Part shown: positions 36,591-46,288 of the stretch, in pieces
Numbering within the stretch: the stretch's first letter is position 1
How the letters are laid out: every line of letters starts with the position of its first letter
NCBI RefSeq assembly: GCF_009742725.1
Contig: NZ_WPHG01000001.1
Coordinates: 1,377,692 to 1,441,691 of the forward strand
Direction of reading: 5' to 3'
DNA length: 64,000 bases
Source: Nitratireductor arenosus
GTDB taxonomy: Bacteria; Pseudomonadota; Alphaproteobacteria; Rhizobiales; Rhizobiaceae
Notes under the pieces: model-generated
The model's input: the letters and a program-made list of their open reading frames with translations, nothing else
What the model was told of the DNA's origin: nothing
The model's database searches: none
Made by a program: the position numbers and the translations under genes

Positions 36591-36747
36591 GAGTCAGCTT
36601 CGAAATTTACGAATATGCGTTTCGTCGCCTAGGCGGAGAACGCGTATCGCTGGTAGCCCGGGTCACGTCCGTCACGAAATTCGGGGTGCTTGCGAAAAGG
36701 GACGGGTCTCCGGGGGCCTGCCTGCCTCGGCGAAGGTTTTTTGATGG

Positions 36748-37185
36748 TCAGATGATGCCATGACCGAGGCGCCGGAGCCGCGCGAAATAGACAACGAACA
36801 GCGAGCAGAAGATGACATCGCCGCCAATGACGACGATTGCGAAGTCGGACGTCCAGCCATTCAAAAACAAATAGGCGAGATTAAGCGCGAAAAGCGCCTT
36901 GCCCAGTCCACCCATCAGGACCACGCCGGATTGTCGAACCGGGCTCCAGGCGACTACTAGAAAGCCGAAGCCATAAAGCAGCGCCGTGCCCCACGCGCCA
37001 CGGTAGACGGCAATCATTACGGGATCCGACAGGTCACGACCGAATTCGCGTGCGAACATGCCCGCGGTATCGAACAGACCCGGCACGGCTCCGGCGAAAT
37101 TCCACAATGCGGCGATCGTGAAAAAGCTCCGGAAGAGTCGCAGCTCGCGCCCGGCCATGTCCTTGGGGTCGTTGTCTGTCGTCAT
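36748..37185 (-). CDS. Four-helix membrane protein of unknown function
   Basis: A 145-residue protein with about four hydrophobic helices (FRSFFTIAALWNFAGAVPG, GTALLYGFGFLVVAW, LGKALFALNLAYLFL, FAIVVIGGDVIFCSLFVVYF). I do not recognise the family. It is divergent from a TetR regulator gene with a short AT-rich gap between them (37186-37293), so that regulator may control it. An ATG at 37200 is an alternative start. Confidence 0.8.
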   Translation of the reverse strand: MTTDNDPKDMAGRELRLFRSFFTIAALWNFAGAVPGLFDTAGMFAREFGRDLSDPVMIAVYRGAWGTALLYGFGFLVVAWSPVRQSGVVLMGGLGKALFALNLAYLFLNGWTSDFAIVVIGGDVIFCSLFVVYFARLRRLGHGII

Positions 37186-37293
37186 CGCTTGCCACTCCAA
37201 AAAGATACGCCGCCACGTTGGCTTTAATTAAATATACGTGTTATAAATAAATCAACTTGTCAATTCCGCGCGTTCGAAGATTCAGCTCCGACC

Positions 37294-37923
37294 ATGACAC
37301 CACCAAAGAAACCCGAGCGCATAGCCCGTGGGCGGCCGGTCCGCTCGAGCCAGCAGGTCGCCGACATGCGCGCCCACATCGCCGCGTGCGCCCTGAAGCT
37401 GTTCCTGCGGGAAGGTTATCAAGCCATATCCATGCGCCGGCTGGCGCGGGAGGCGGGGTGCACGGCCATGACGCTCTACCGCTACTACGACAGCAAGTTC
37501 GATATCCTGGGCGCATTGTGGGCCGAGGTGTTCGCCCGGCTGTTTGACGACCTGAACCGCGCGGCTGCAGCGGAACGCAACCCGAAAGCGCGGTTGAAGG
37601 CGGTTGCGCTGAACTACGTCACCTACTGGCTCGAACACCGGGACCATTATTTCATGGTGTTCATGTCGGGAGGGGTCAGCCAGACCGATGTGACCGGCTT
37701 CGTCTCCAGCAACGAGACACTTGCCCGGTTCGACTTGCTTGGCGAGACCCTGCATGCCGCGTTGGGCGGAGACGTCGATGCCGAGAACCTGGAGCACAAG
37801 TCCCAATTGCTTGCATGCATGCTCAACGGGATCGCGCATACCTTGATCACGATTGGAGGCTATCCGTGGGCCGATCCCGAGAAACTGGTGCGGCAAGGGA
37901 TCAACGGGTTGCTGGCCGGCTAG
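37294..37923 (+). CDS. TetR-family transcription regulator
   Basis: A 209-residue regulator. The N-terminal HTH reads LKLFLREGYQAISMRRLARE with recognition helix CTAMTLYRYYDSKFDIL, and the C-terminal helical domain (residues 85-205) would bind an unknown ligand. It is divergent from the membrane protein gene at 37185, suggesting the usual repressor-target pair. Confidence 0.92.
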   Translation: MTPPKKPERIARGRPVRSSQQVADMRAHIAACALKLFLREGYQAISMRRLAREAGCTAMTLYRYYDSKFDILGALWAEVFARLFDDLNRAAAAERNPKARLKAVALNYVTYWLEHRDHYFMVFMSGGVSQTDVTGFVSSNETLARFDLLGETLHAALGGDVDAENLEHKSQLLACMLNGIAHTLITIGGYPWADPEKLVRQGINGLLAG

Positions 37924-38152
37924 CAAAGCCGAGGGCTCGGCGCCCCCGCGCAGGCGCGAATGCGAGGCGGAGAACAAAAAAGACTTTCCCCGTGCATGGC
38001 GATCGGTGGCGCGAGCAAGGCCGTCCTGTCAGGACCGGTCTCACGGCCTCGATGGCAGAGATTATGAAATCGAAGAAGTGTCCGTCGTCAGAGTTTTTCG
38101 GACCGGTGGCGTGTTGAGCTAACAGAGGCTTTGGCCCATCAGGGTTGTCATT

Positions 38153-38271
38153 TTATGCGGCTGCTTCCCGGTGAAGCAAGCGACGTCGCGTGATGGTTTC
38201 GCGTTTGATCCTTTCCCTTTCCAGCATGATGATGTCGCCGCGCCCGAAGTAGACGTCGGCGGGGGCGAGGC
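38153..38271 (-). pseudogene. Transposase C-terminal fragment (IS3-type integrase core)
   Basis: The minus strand encodes only a C-terminal tail, SLAPADVYFGRGDIIMLERE and onward to HREAAA-stop, typical of the end of IS3-family transposases. The catalytic core is absent. The fragment abuts the truncated arsC directly, so the element or a deletion it caused removed the 5' part of arsC. Confidence 0.75.
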
Positions 38272-38525
38272 TGCGTGAGAAGGGAACGCCCTATGCCGAT
38301 CTGAACCTCGGCGACCCGGCTCTGAATGACGAGCAATTGCTCGACGCGATGATTGCGCATCCGATCCTGATCAACCGTCCCATCGTCGTCAGTCCGAAGG
38401 GAGTGAAGCTTTGCCACCCTTCTGAGGAGGTGCTCGATCTGTTGCCCCCGCAACGCGGCGAATTCGTCAAGGAAGATGGCGAGCGCTTGATCGACGAACA
38501 CGGTCGGTGTGTCGCAACGGCCTGA
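38271..38525 (+). pseudogene. arsC: Arsenate reductase ArsC, C-terminal fragment
   Basis: The frame reads LREKGTPYADLNLGDPAL, then HPILINRPIVVSPKGVKLC and ends HGRCVATA. This is the second half (84 codons) of a glutaredoxin-dependent ArsC of about 140 residues. The catalytic Cys and the start codon are missing, cut off at the transposase fragment. No function is expected. Confidence 0.85.
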
Positions 38526-38534
38526 GGGAATTTC

Positions 38535-39566
38535 ATGTCTACCTTTGAACGCTATCTTACCCTGTGGGTCGCACTGTGTATCGTCGTCGGCATCGCGCTC
38601 GGCCATCTGCTGTCGGGTGTGTTCCAGATTATTGGGTCGACCGAGATCGCCAGCGTCAACCTGTCGGCGGCGGTGCTGATCTGGCTGATGGTGATCCCCA
38701 TGTTGCTCAAGATCGACTTCGCCGCGCTCGGGGAAGTCGGCCGCCATTGGCGCGGTATCGGCTTGACGCTGTTCATCAACTGGGCGGTGAAGCCGTTCTC
38801 GACGGCTCTGCTGGGTTGGCTGTTCGTGGACTTGCTGTTCCGGCCCTATCTGCCAGCGGATCAGATCGACAGCTATATTGCCGCCGCGCCCTGCACGGTC
38901 ATGGTGTTCGTCCGGTCGAACCTGACGAAAGGCGAGCCGCATTTCATATTGAGCCAAGTCACGCTCAACGACGCGATCATGGTTGTCGCCTTCGCGCCGA
39001 TTGTCGGACTGCTGCTGGGCCTGTCGGCCATCACCGTGCCATAGGCGCGCTGGTTCTGTCCGTCGTGCTCTATATCGTCATCCCGGTCATTATCCGCGCA
39101 GCTCATTCGTCGCCGGCTTCTGGCAGGCGGTGGGCAGGTTGCACTCGGCAGACTTCTTGCGAGGCTCGGTCCAGCCTCTCTCGTTGCGCTGCTGGCGACA
39201 TTGGTTCTTCTGTTCGGGTTTCAGGGGGAGCGGATCTTCGCGCAGCCGATGATCATCGGCCGGCTTGCAGTGCCAATCCTGATTCAGGTCTATTTCAACT
39301 CTGGCCTTGCCTATCTGCTGAACAGGCTGGCGGGTGAGCAGCATTGCGTCGCCGACCTTTCGGCTCTGACCGGCGCATCGAACTTCTGCGAACTGGCGGT
39401 TGCTGCCGCCATCAGCCTGTTCGGCTTTCACTCGGGCGCGGCGCTCGCCAAGGTGGTGGGTGTGCTGATCGAGGTGCCCGTGATGCTCTCGGTTGTCTGG
39501 ATCGTGGATCGCTCGAAAGGCTGGTATGAGCGCGGGGGCAAAGTATCCAAACTGGGGGAAGCGTAG
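38535..39566 (+). pseudogene. acr3: Arsenite efflux permease ACR3, frameshifted
   Basis: ACR3 exports arsenite. The first 169 codons (MSTFERYLTLWVALCIVVG to LLGLSAITVP) are intact and then meet a TAG at 39041. About twenty codons continue in another frame (GALVLSVVLYIVIPVI), after which AQLIRRRLLAGG onward resumes in the original frame to 39566 with NSGLAYLLNRLAGEQHC and ASNFCELAVAAAISLFGF. Two compensating indels near 39040 and 39095 therefore break the middle of the protein. Confidence 0.85.
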
Positions 39567-39571
39567 CGCTG

Positions 39572-40280
39572 ATGCCGGACGATCTTCCCAATCTCGATGC
39601 TGGCTGCGTTGATATTCCCGGCATTGACCGGCTGCGCGATGCCACTCCATGTACCTATCCGCCGCGTATTCTGCTGCTTTATGGATCGCTCCGAAAGCGA
39701 TCCCACAGCCGGTTTCTGACATTCGAGGCCGAGCGGCTGCTGAAGCACTTCGGAGCGGAAACACGCATCTTCGATCCGCACGGCCTGCCGCTGCCTGATG
39801 GGGCTGATGTCAATTATCCCAAGGTTCAGGAACTGCGCGAACTATCGCTGTGGTCCGAAGGGCAAGTCTGGACCACTCCCGAACGTCGTGGCGCGATGAG
39901 TGCGGTCATGAAGGCCAGATCGACTGGATTCCGCTCTCGGTAGGCGCGATCCGGCCCGCGCAAGGCCGAACTCTCGCGGTAATGCAGGTGTCCGGCGGTT
40001 CACAGAGCTTCAATGCCGTTAACCAGATGCGCGTGCTTGGCCGCTGGATGCACATGGTCACGATCCCCAACCAGTCCTCCGTGGCCAAAGTATATCAGGA
40101 GTTCAATGAGGCTGGCCGGATGAGACCGTCCTCCTCCTACGATGATCGGGTGGTCGATGTGATGGAGGAACTGGTCAAGTTCGCGCTGCTGACGCGCGAC
40201 GCTTCGGCGCGCCTGACGGATCGCTATTCCGAGCGAAAGGAAAGCAGCGACATCACCTCCGATGACGAACGGCACTGTCG
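39572..40280 (+). pseudogene. arsH: ArsH NADPH:FMN oxidoreductase, frameshifted
   Basis: ArsH is a flavoprotein of arsenic operons that oxidises trivalent organoarsenicals. The first part reads ILLLYGSLRKRSHSRFLTFE and [16 protein letters not shown], then at about 39916 one base is missing and the reading moves to [40 protein letters not shown] and [14 protein letters not shown] in another frame. The C-terminal end after SERKESSDI no longer resembles the family and its boundary is approximate. Confidence 0.83.
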
Positions 40281-40414
40281 GGCGCCAGCTTTAAGGTGCA
40301 TGGAGCGATCCTTTGCCGCGCCGAACTCACCGGAAGTATTCTGTCTATCGGGAGCCGTGCGAGTGAGGTCGAAGGTTATGCCGCTAGGGAGCTCATCCCG
40401 AAAATTCGGACACC

Positions 40415-40582
40415 TCAGATCAGCCGGTTGTCCTCGGCCGTCTGGCGGGCGCGGCGCCGGGTGCCGTCGGCGTCGGATTTCCGATGCCTCTCATTTGCAG
40501 CCTTGCGGATCTGTTCGAAACGGTTCTGTTCGCTTTCGTCAGGCGCAGGTTGAGACTCGGCTTTCTTTATGAAGGTGATCAT
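40415..40582 (-). CDS. Small basic/acidic protein
   Basis: A 55-residue highly charged protein, [20 protein letters not shown] onward, ending [14 protein letters not shown]. Probably disordered or helical; no family recognised. It lies between the arsH remnant and the single-helix protein gene, on the strand of groESL. The coding call rests on its biased composition and on the ATG with an upstream GGAG-like stretch. Confidence 0.55.
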   Translation of the reverse strand: MITFIKKAESQPAPDESEQNRFEQIRKAANERHRKSDADGTRRRARQTAEDNRLI

Positions 40583-40664
40583 CAATCGCACTCCTTGTTC
40601 AGTTGGTCGGATATGTGCGCCGGGACGGATGCCCCGGCGGTGGCCGTTTTAGTTCTGGCGACCG

Positions 40665-41051
40665 TCAAGCAGCGAGAGCGCCGGCGCAAGCTTCGGCGCC
40701 GCGCCTGTCGGGATTGGTCTGTCCGGGCATCGTTGCCCAGCCGCCGGCCTCGACGAACTGCCGCTTGGCGGATGCGCTGGTTATCGCCTTCAGTTCGACC
40801 AGGCGTGCAGCCGAGTTGGGCGCGGCATTGAAGCGCTCGACGCAGATGTCGCCTGCCAGTTCGCCGCGCGCCGCGTTTTCCGCCGTCGAGACAAGATCGC
40901 GCGATGTGCCGCCGGTGACCCAGCCGCCCCACGTAAATCCGACAATCATGGTGGCGACAGCCGCCCCGGCACATGCCCAGAGGATCGTCGATTTTGTCGG
41001 CTGGTACTCGTCCCAGCGTTGAGTGACCGATTTCTTGCTATTGTTTTGCAT
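40665..41051 (-). CDS. Single-helix membrane protein downstream of groEL
   Basis: A 128-residue protein with one membrane helix, STILWACAGAAVATMIVGF, near residues 21-39 and a soluble C-terminal part containing two Cys (GDICVERFNAAP, RRGAEACAGALAA). The family is not recognised. It follows groEL on the same strand by about 75 bases and could be the last gene of the heat-shock unit. An ATG at 41057 would add two residues. Confidence 0.72.
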   Translation of the reverse strand: MQNNSKKSVTQRWDEYQPTKSTILWACAGAAVATMIVGFTWGGWVTGGTSRDLVSTAENAARGELAGDICVERFNAAPNSAARLVELKAITSASAKRQFVEAGGWATMPGQTNPDRRGAEACAGALAA

Positions 41052-41124
41052 GGCCATATTCCTTCCTGATTGCTCTTGAGGATCGACCTTCCGGCCACGA
41101 TGACCGAATGGGCTTCGGCATCGC

Positions 41125-42765
<1,641 letters not shown>

Positions 42766-42797
42766 TCACCCAGTTCGGTGTTGAGATCGGGGATTAG

Positions 42798-43115
42798 TCA
42801 GGCCACTTTTCGGGTGGCTGTCTCGGTTTTCTCGACGATGCCCAGCAGGTCGGCCTCCTTCATGATCAGAAGGTCTTCGCCATCGATCCTGACCTCGGTG
42901 CCGGACCATTTGCCGAACAGGATCGTGTCGCCTGCTTTTACGTCGAGCGGGATCAGCTTTCCGTTTTGATCACGCAAGCCGGGACCGACGGCTATCACTT
43001 CGCCCTGCTGGGGTTTTTCCTTCGCCGTGTCGGGAATGATTATGCCGCCCTTGGACGTCAAATCGCCTTCCGCGCGTCGAATGACGACACGATCGTGGAG
43101 TGGCCGCAATTTCAT
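42798..43115 (-). CDS. groES: Co-chaperonin GroES (10 kDa)
   Basis: A 105-residue lid protein for Gro[22 protein letters not shown], with the mobile loop [18 protein letters not shown] and the dome region AKEKP to VGPG. The ATG at 43115 begins the conserved sequence; upstream in-frame codons to 43151 look untranslated. A CIRCE-type operator lies 55 bases upstream of the start. Confidence 0.97.
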   Translation of the reverse strand: MKLRPLHDRVVIRRAEGDLTSKGGIIIPDTAKEKPQQGEVIAVGPGLRDQNGKLIPLDVKAGDTILFGKWSGTEVRIDGEDLLIMKEADLLGIVEKTETATRKVA

Positions 43116-43169
43116 CGGATTCTTTCTGAGGTCGGCGCTTAGGGCGACCACTTCACCAATATAGCGCCT

Positions 43170-43196
43170 TTGGCACTCGAATGATAGGAGTGCCAG
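43170..43196 (-). promoter_or_regulatory. CIRCE-type operator (HrcA site) of groESL
   Basis: TTGGCACTC, nine bases, GAGTGCCAG form an inverted repeat that differs from canonical CIRCE (TTAGCACTC-N9-GAGTGCTAA) at the inner side of each arm. Position ahead of groES and the exact nine-base spacing support HrcA control. Confidence 0.85.
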
Positions 43197-43412
43197 AATT
43201 TATTCTTGGGAACCCAATAATATAGAGTTCAGTAATTTTTGGCCGGACCATGTGTTTTTCTGGTGGATTGGGCCTATTTTTTCAACGAAAACTTTTCTAG
43301 AATACCAAAATTCAAGGCGTTCATGACCGGAATGTAAATAAAACTGGGAAGGCCCCTTGTTTGGAGCAAGATTGAAGCGTATCTATAAGGCACGTTGATT
43401 TGGCCGATTTGG

Positions 43413-43595
43413 CTACGCGGTGTCAGAGACTTCGACCCGCCAATCACCGCCCAGATTCTCGAGAGCATGTGCATGGTGCCAATCCGGCGCCCATGCCGCC
43501 CGTTCGAACCCTGGAATGAACTCGGCGCTGACCACGGATGTACTGGCAGCATCGAGAGTGTTCCGGTTCGGGTGGGAATAATGCAGGCGGCGCAT
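43413..43595 (-). CDS. Small protein of unknown function
   Basis: A 60-residue reading frame from the ATG at 43595, MRRLHYSHPNRNTLDAASTS to WRVEVSDTA. The middle, EFIPGFERAAWAPDWHHAHA, looks like folded protein sequence. It is divergent from the small-gene run starting at 43624. I do not recognise it, and the short length leaves the call moderate. Confidence 0.45.
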   Translation of the reverse strand: MRRLHYSHPNRNTLDAASTSVVSAEFIPGFERAAWAPDWHHAHALENLGGDWRVEVSDTA

Positions 43596-43623
43596 CCGCG
43601 TGCTCCTGCGGAGACATCTGACC

Positions 43624-43887
43624 ATGACCACCCGTACCACGCAGACCGTCGTCCGGTTCTCCTCGCCCTTCCAGTTGCCCGGCTTCGACGCCCCGCAGCC
43701 TGCAGGCGACTATCGCGTCGACCAGGACGAGGAACTGATCGAAATCTTGTCCCGTCTTGCCTGGCGACGTGTCGGCGCCTTTGTCCACCTGCCCGCCATC
43801 TGCATGAATGGTCAGACGCATCAGATGGTGCCGATCGACCCCGCCGATCTCGAAGCAGTACTTGAAAAGGACCAACAACAGCCATGA
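43624..43887 (+). CDS. Small hypothetical protein, first of a compact operon
   Basis: An 87-residue protein, MTTRTTQTVVRFSSPFQLPG, with a beta-rich start and a helical acidic end (DQDEELIEILSRLAWRRVGA). The function is unknown. Its stop overlaps the next start (ATGA), and the series of close or overlapping genes to 46011 marks an operon. Sequence resembles uncharacterised small proteins common in Hyphomicrobiales accessory regions, from memory only. Confidence 0.72.
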   Translation: MTTRTTQTVVRFSSPFQLPGFDAPQPAGDYRVDQDEELIEILSRLAWRRVGAFVHLPAICMNGQTHQMVPIDPADLEAVLEKDQQQP

Positions 43888-44252
43888 CCTCTACGAGCCC
43901 TATCCGACGCACCGCCCGACCGACCCGGCGCGAGGCCCCGACGCATCTCTTTGCCATCGGGCAGAGCGTCCGCCTGAAGGGCGGTTTTGGAACTTCGGCC
44001 TTGCCCGCGGACATCTACCACGTGACAGCCACGCTGCCGCCTGCGGGCGATTCACCCCAATACCGCATCCGCAATGACGACGAACGTCATGAGCGGGTGA
44101 CGACACAGGACAGTCTCCAGCCGGCAGGCATGACGCGGTCCGGTGATGACGCAACTCTCATCGAAAGGACGTTTGACCATGGCCAAGGGACAGAAACGAA
44201 GCAATCGCGAGATCAGAAAGCCGAAGCAGGAAAAGGCTCCGCCCAAGCCTGA
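43884..44252 (+). CDS. Small hypothetical protein with SH3-like barrel sequence
   Basis: A 122-residue protein whose core FAIGQSVRLKGGFG and ATLPPAGDSPQYRIRNDDE suggests a small SH3-like beta-barrel with basic, flexible ends. It overlaps the preceding gene by four bases, and its last 74 bases overlap the next small gene in another frame. The C-terminal tail after TTQDSLQPAG reads as low complexity and may not be conserved. Confidence 0.72.
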   Translation: MTSTSPIRRTARPTRREAPTHLFAIGQSVRLKGGFGTSALPADIYHVTATLPPAGDSPQYRIRNDDERHERVTTQDSLQPAGMTRSGDDATLIERTFDHGQGTETKQSRDQKAEAGKGSAQA

Positions 44253-44322
44253 AAGCACCTTCGGCAACCAGATCAAGCTCGCCGCGGAGGCCAACGCCCC
44301 ACGCGGCAAAGGCAAGAGCTGA
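44179..44322 (+). CDS. Very small basic protein
   Basis: A 47-residue lysine-rich protein, MAKGQKRSNREIRKPKQEKA to NAPRGKGKS. It matches in style the small basic proteins often annotated in alphaproteobacteria near cold- or heat-shock genes. GAAAGGAC lies ahead of the ATG. It overlaps the 3' end of the preceding gene in another frame. Confidence 0.7.
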   Translation: MAKGQKRSNREIRKPKQEKAPPKPESTFGNQIKLAAEANAPRGKGKS

Positions 44323-44359
44323 CAACAATGACGCTTCTGCGGAACGAAGAAGGATAGTG

Positions 44360-44602
44360 ATGCGGATCGTAATCGAATTCTACCGCACGCGGGGCACTGA
44401 CGACGCGCATGCCGTCGTCGGTCGCGAGACCATGGAGGCCGCGGATCTCGATGACGCAATGGAACTCGCGCGGCAGCTTTCGCAGACCCTCGCCATGCCG
44501 CAACGACCGGATGCAATGACGATCACCGGCGTGACCGGCGCGGTGCTCTATACCGGCGCTCTTGATGCCGAGGCGACGAACGAAGGACCTTCGCGATCAT
44601 GA
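44360..44602 (+). CDS. Small hypothetical protein
   Basis: An 80-residue acidic protein, MRIVIEFYRTRGTDDAHAVV, with alternating strands and one helix (LDDAMELARQLSQTLAM). No family recognised. A GTG one codon upstream (44357) is an alternative start. Its stop overlaps the start of the next gene. Confidence 0.7.
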   Translation: MRIVIEFYRTRGTDDAHAVVGRETMEAADLDDAMELARQLSQTLAMPQRPDAMTITGVTGAVLYTGALDAEATNEGPSRS

Positions 44603-44928
44603 ACCCACAGGATGATAATACCGAACGTCTGCGCAATCTTCTGGCAATTAGCGTCTGGGACAATGAAGGTGGCGCTGCCGGTCGCCACGCTCTGGACGAC
44701 CAATATGGCCGTCGCATTGAACCCGATCGTTCCTGGACCGTCTACCATGTGTTCAGTGGTGTTCCTGTGAGGGCAGGGGGTCAGAACATGACCAACCTCA
44801 GTCGGGTCGACGCAACCGAAAGCATGCTGTCCCTGAACCGTCGCAACCAGGGACGTCTCATGGCTGAGGGCGGCGTCCGGCCACGCACACCGATCGAACG
44901 CTCTCCAATCGAGGATTGCGAGCTATGA
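44599..44928 (+). CDS. Hypothetical protein of the small-gene operon
   Basis: A 109-residue hydrophilic protein, MNPQDDNTERLRNLLAISVW, with a central DRSWTVYHVFSGVPVRAGG and many Arg residues. The function is unknown. It overlaps its neighbours by four bases at both ends, so it is clearly part of the same transcript. Confidence 0.7.
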   Translation: MNPQDDNTERLRNLLAISVWDNEGGAAGRHALDDQYGRRIEPDRSWTVYHVFSGVPVRAGGQNMTNLSRVDATESMLSLNRRNQGRLMAEGGVRPRTPIERSPIEDCEL

Positions 44929-45188
44929 CGCTGGAGTTTCCCAACAGAAGCCGCAGCTTCGATGAAGCGCGCCACGCCGTTCGGTTCATCGGCCATGACG
45001 GCATGTTCGAGGTGCCGTTCCTTGTCGAGACTGCCGCCCTGCATCGAGCTGTCACGACCTCACGATCCGAAGCGGATTTCCTCAGCGCTTTCGACGCAGC
45101 GCGCAGTTCCATCCACGATATCGCACGCAAAGCCTATTCGCGCGGGCGTCAGCCGTCCTACACTCTGACCGTTGCGGATTTCCGCTAG
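44925..45188 (+). CDS. DUF1488 family protein
   Basis: An 87-residue protein, MTLEFPNRSRSFDEARHAVR, with FIGHDGMFEVPFLVE and a C-terminal helix rich in basic residues; this is the DUF1488 pattern (short proteins, often with unknown role). The ATG at 44925 overlaps the preceding stop by four bases. It is followed eleven bases later by the transglutaminase-like gene. Confidence 0.8.
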   Translation: MTLEFPNRSRSFDEARHAVRFIGHDGMFEVPFLVETAALHRAVTTSRSEADFLSAFDAARSSIHDIARKAYSRGRQPSYTLTVADFR

Positions 45189-45198
45189 GCGGCTCGCG

Positions 45199-46011
45199 AT
45201 GCTGATCCGCTACGGCTATGAGATCATTTTGACCTGCCAGCAGCCGACGGCGCTGGTATGCCTGCTTTCGGTCCACGAGGATCGCGCCGCTGACATCAGG
45301 GTTCCCGAAACGACATTCACCACTCCCGGCGCTGCGGTGTCGACCTACCGTGACCTATTCGGCAACCGGTGCCGGCGGCTCGTTGCGCCGGTAGGCGACC
45401 TGACGATGTGGGGCGACGCCACGATCGAGGATGACGGCGCGCTTGACAGGATGGTGCCGGGCGCACGGGAAATGCCGGTATCGGAATTGCCCGACCACTG
45501 CCTCGTCTACCTCATGGGCAGCCGCTACTGCGAGACCGACCGTCTGAGCCAGATGGCATGGGACACCTTCGGTGCGCTCACACCTGGTTGGGGCCGGGTG
45601 CAGGCGATCTGCGATTTCGTCCACAACCATATCCACTTCGACTACATGCAGGCCCGGTCGACACGGACGGCTTTCGAGACCTTCCACGAACGCGTCGGTG
45701 TCTGTCGCGATTTTGCGCACCTCGCCGTAACGTTGTGCCGCTGCCTCAACATCCCCGCACGCTACGTCAACGGCCATCTTGGCGACATCGGGGTACCGGT
45801 TGTCGACCCAATGGATTTCAGCGCATGGATAGAGGTCTTCCTCGATGGCGCCTGGCATACGTTCGATCCCCGCAACAATGCGCCGCGGATCGGCAGGATC
45901 GTTGTCGCACGCGGCCGCGATGCAGCCGACATACCCCTCATCAACTCGTTCGGCCCGCATGTCCTGAAGGGGTTTAGGGTATGGACGTACGAGATCGCAT
46001 CAACAAGCTGA
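45199..46011 (+). CDS. Transglutaminase-like cysteine peptidase homologue
   Basis: A 270-residue protein of the transglutaminase-like superfamily (COG1305). Residues 160-245 hold the core: VCRDFAHLAVTLCR with the catalytic Cys and TFDPRNN with the Asp. The position of the catalytic His reads MDFSAWIEVF, Ser instead of His, so activity is doubtful or altered. The family is expected to cleave or crosslink peptide amides. It is the last gene of the small-gene operon and is followed by transposase remains. Confidence 0.85.
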   Translation: MLIRYGYEIILTCQQPTALVCLLSVHEDRAADIRVPETTFTTPGAAVSTYRDLFGNRCRRLVAPVGDLTMWGDATIEDDGALDRMVPGAREMPVSELPDHCLVYLMGSRYCETDRLSQMAWDTFGALTPGWGRVQAICDFVHNHIHFDYMQARSTRTAFETFHERVGVCRDFAHLAVTLCRCLNIPARYVNGHLGDIGVPVVDPMDFSAWIEVFLDGAWHTFDPRNNAPRIGRIVVARGRDAADIPLINSFGPHVLKGFRVWTYEIASTS

Positions 46012-46179
46012 TGCTGTCGATGTGCATGTTCCCAAACTCGGTAAGATCCCGACCGAGTCCAGGCGATCAATGCGCGCTTTAGCGCCCCCCTATCGATTTC
46101 GCCAGGCCACATACCCACAAACGAGATTCCCGATCGAAGCCTCATGTGGTTCCTTCCCTGCGATGAGCAGGAGGTGAAC

Positions 46180-46275
46180 ATGGCGCGTTTTGATCTGACG
46201 GATTTCGAGTGGCCGGTGATCCAGCCGCTGTTGCCGACGAAGGTGCGCGGGGTGCCGCGCGCGGATGACCCCTGA
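46180..46275 (+). pseudogene. IS5-family transposase N-terminal fragment
   Basis: The 31 codons MARFDLTDFEWPVIQPLLPT followed by KVRGVPRADDP and a stop are the N-terminus of IS5-type transposases (DUF4096). The rest is missing: FAD oxidoreductase sequence begins 14 bases later. It marks the right border of the accessory island. Confidence 0.82.
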
Positions 46276-46288
46276 GCCTCGACCGGCC

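Noticed and set aside
43274..44014. Long minus-strand frame over the 5' end of the small-gene operon
   Set aside because: Composition is Arg/Gly-rich and it opposes overlapping genes with good coupling signals; only the short 43413-43595 frame looked protein-like.
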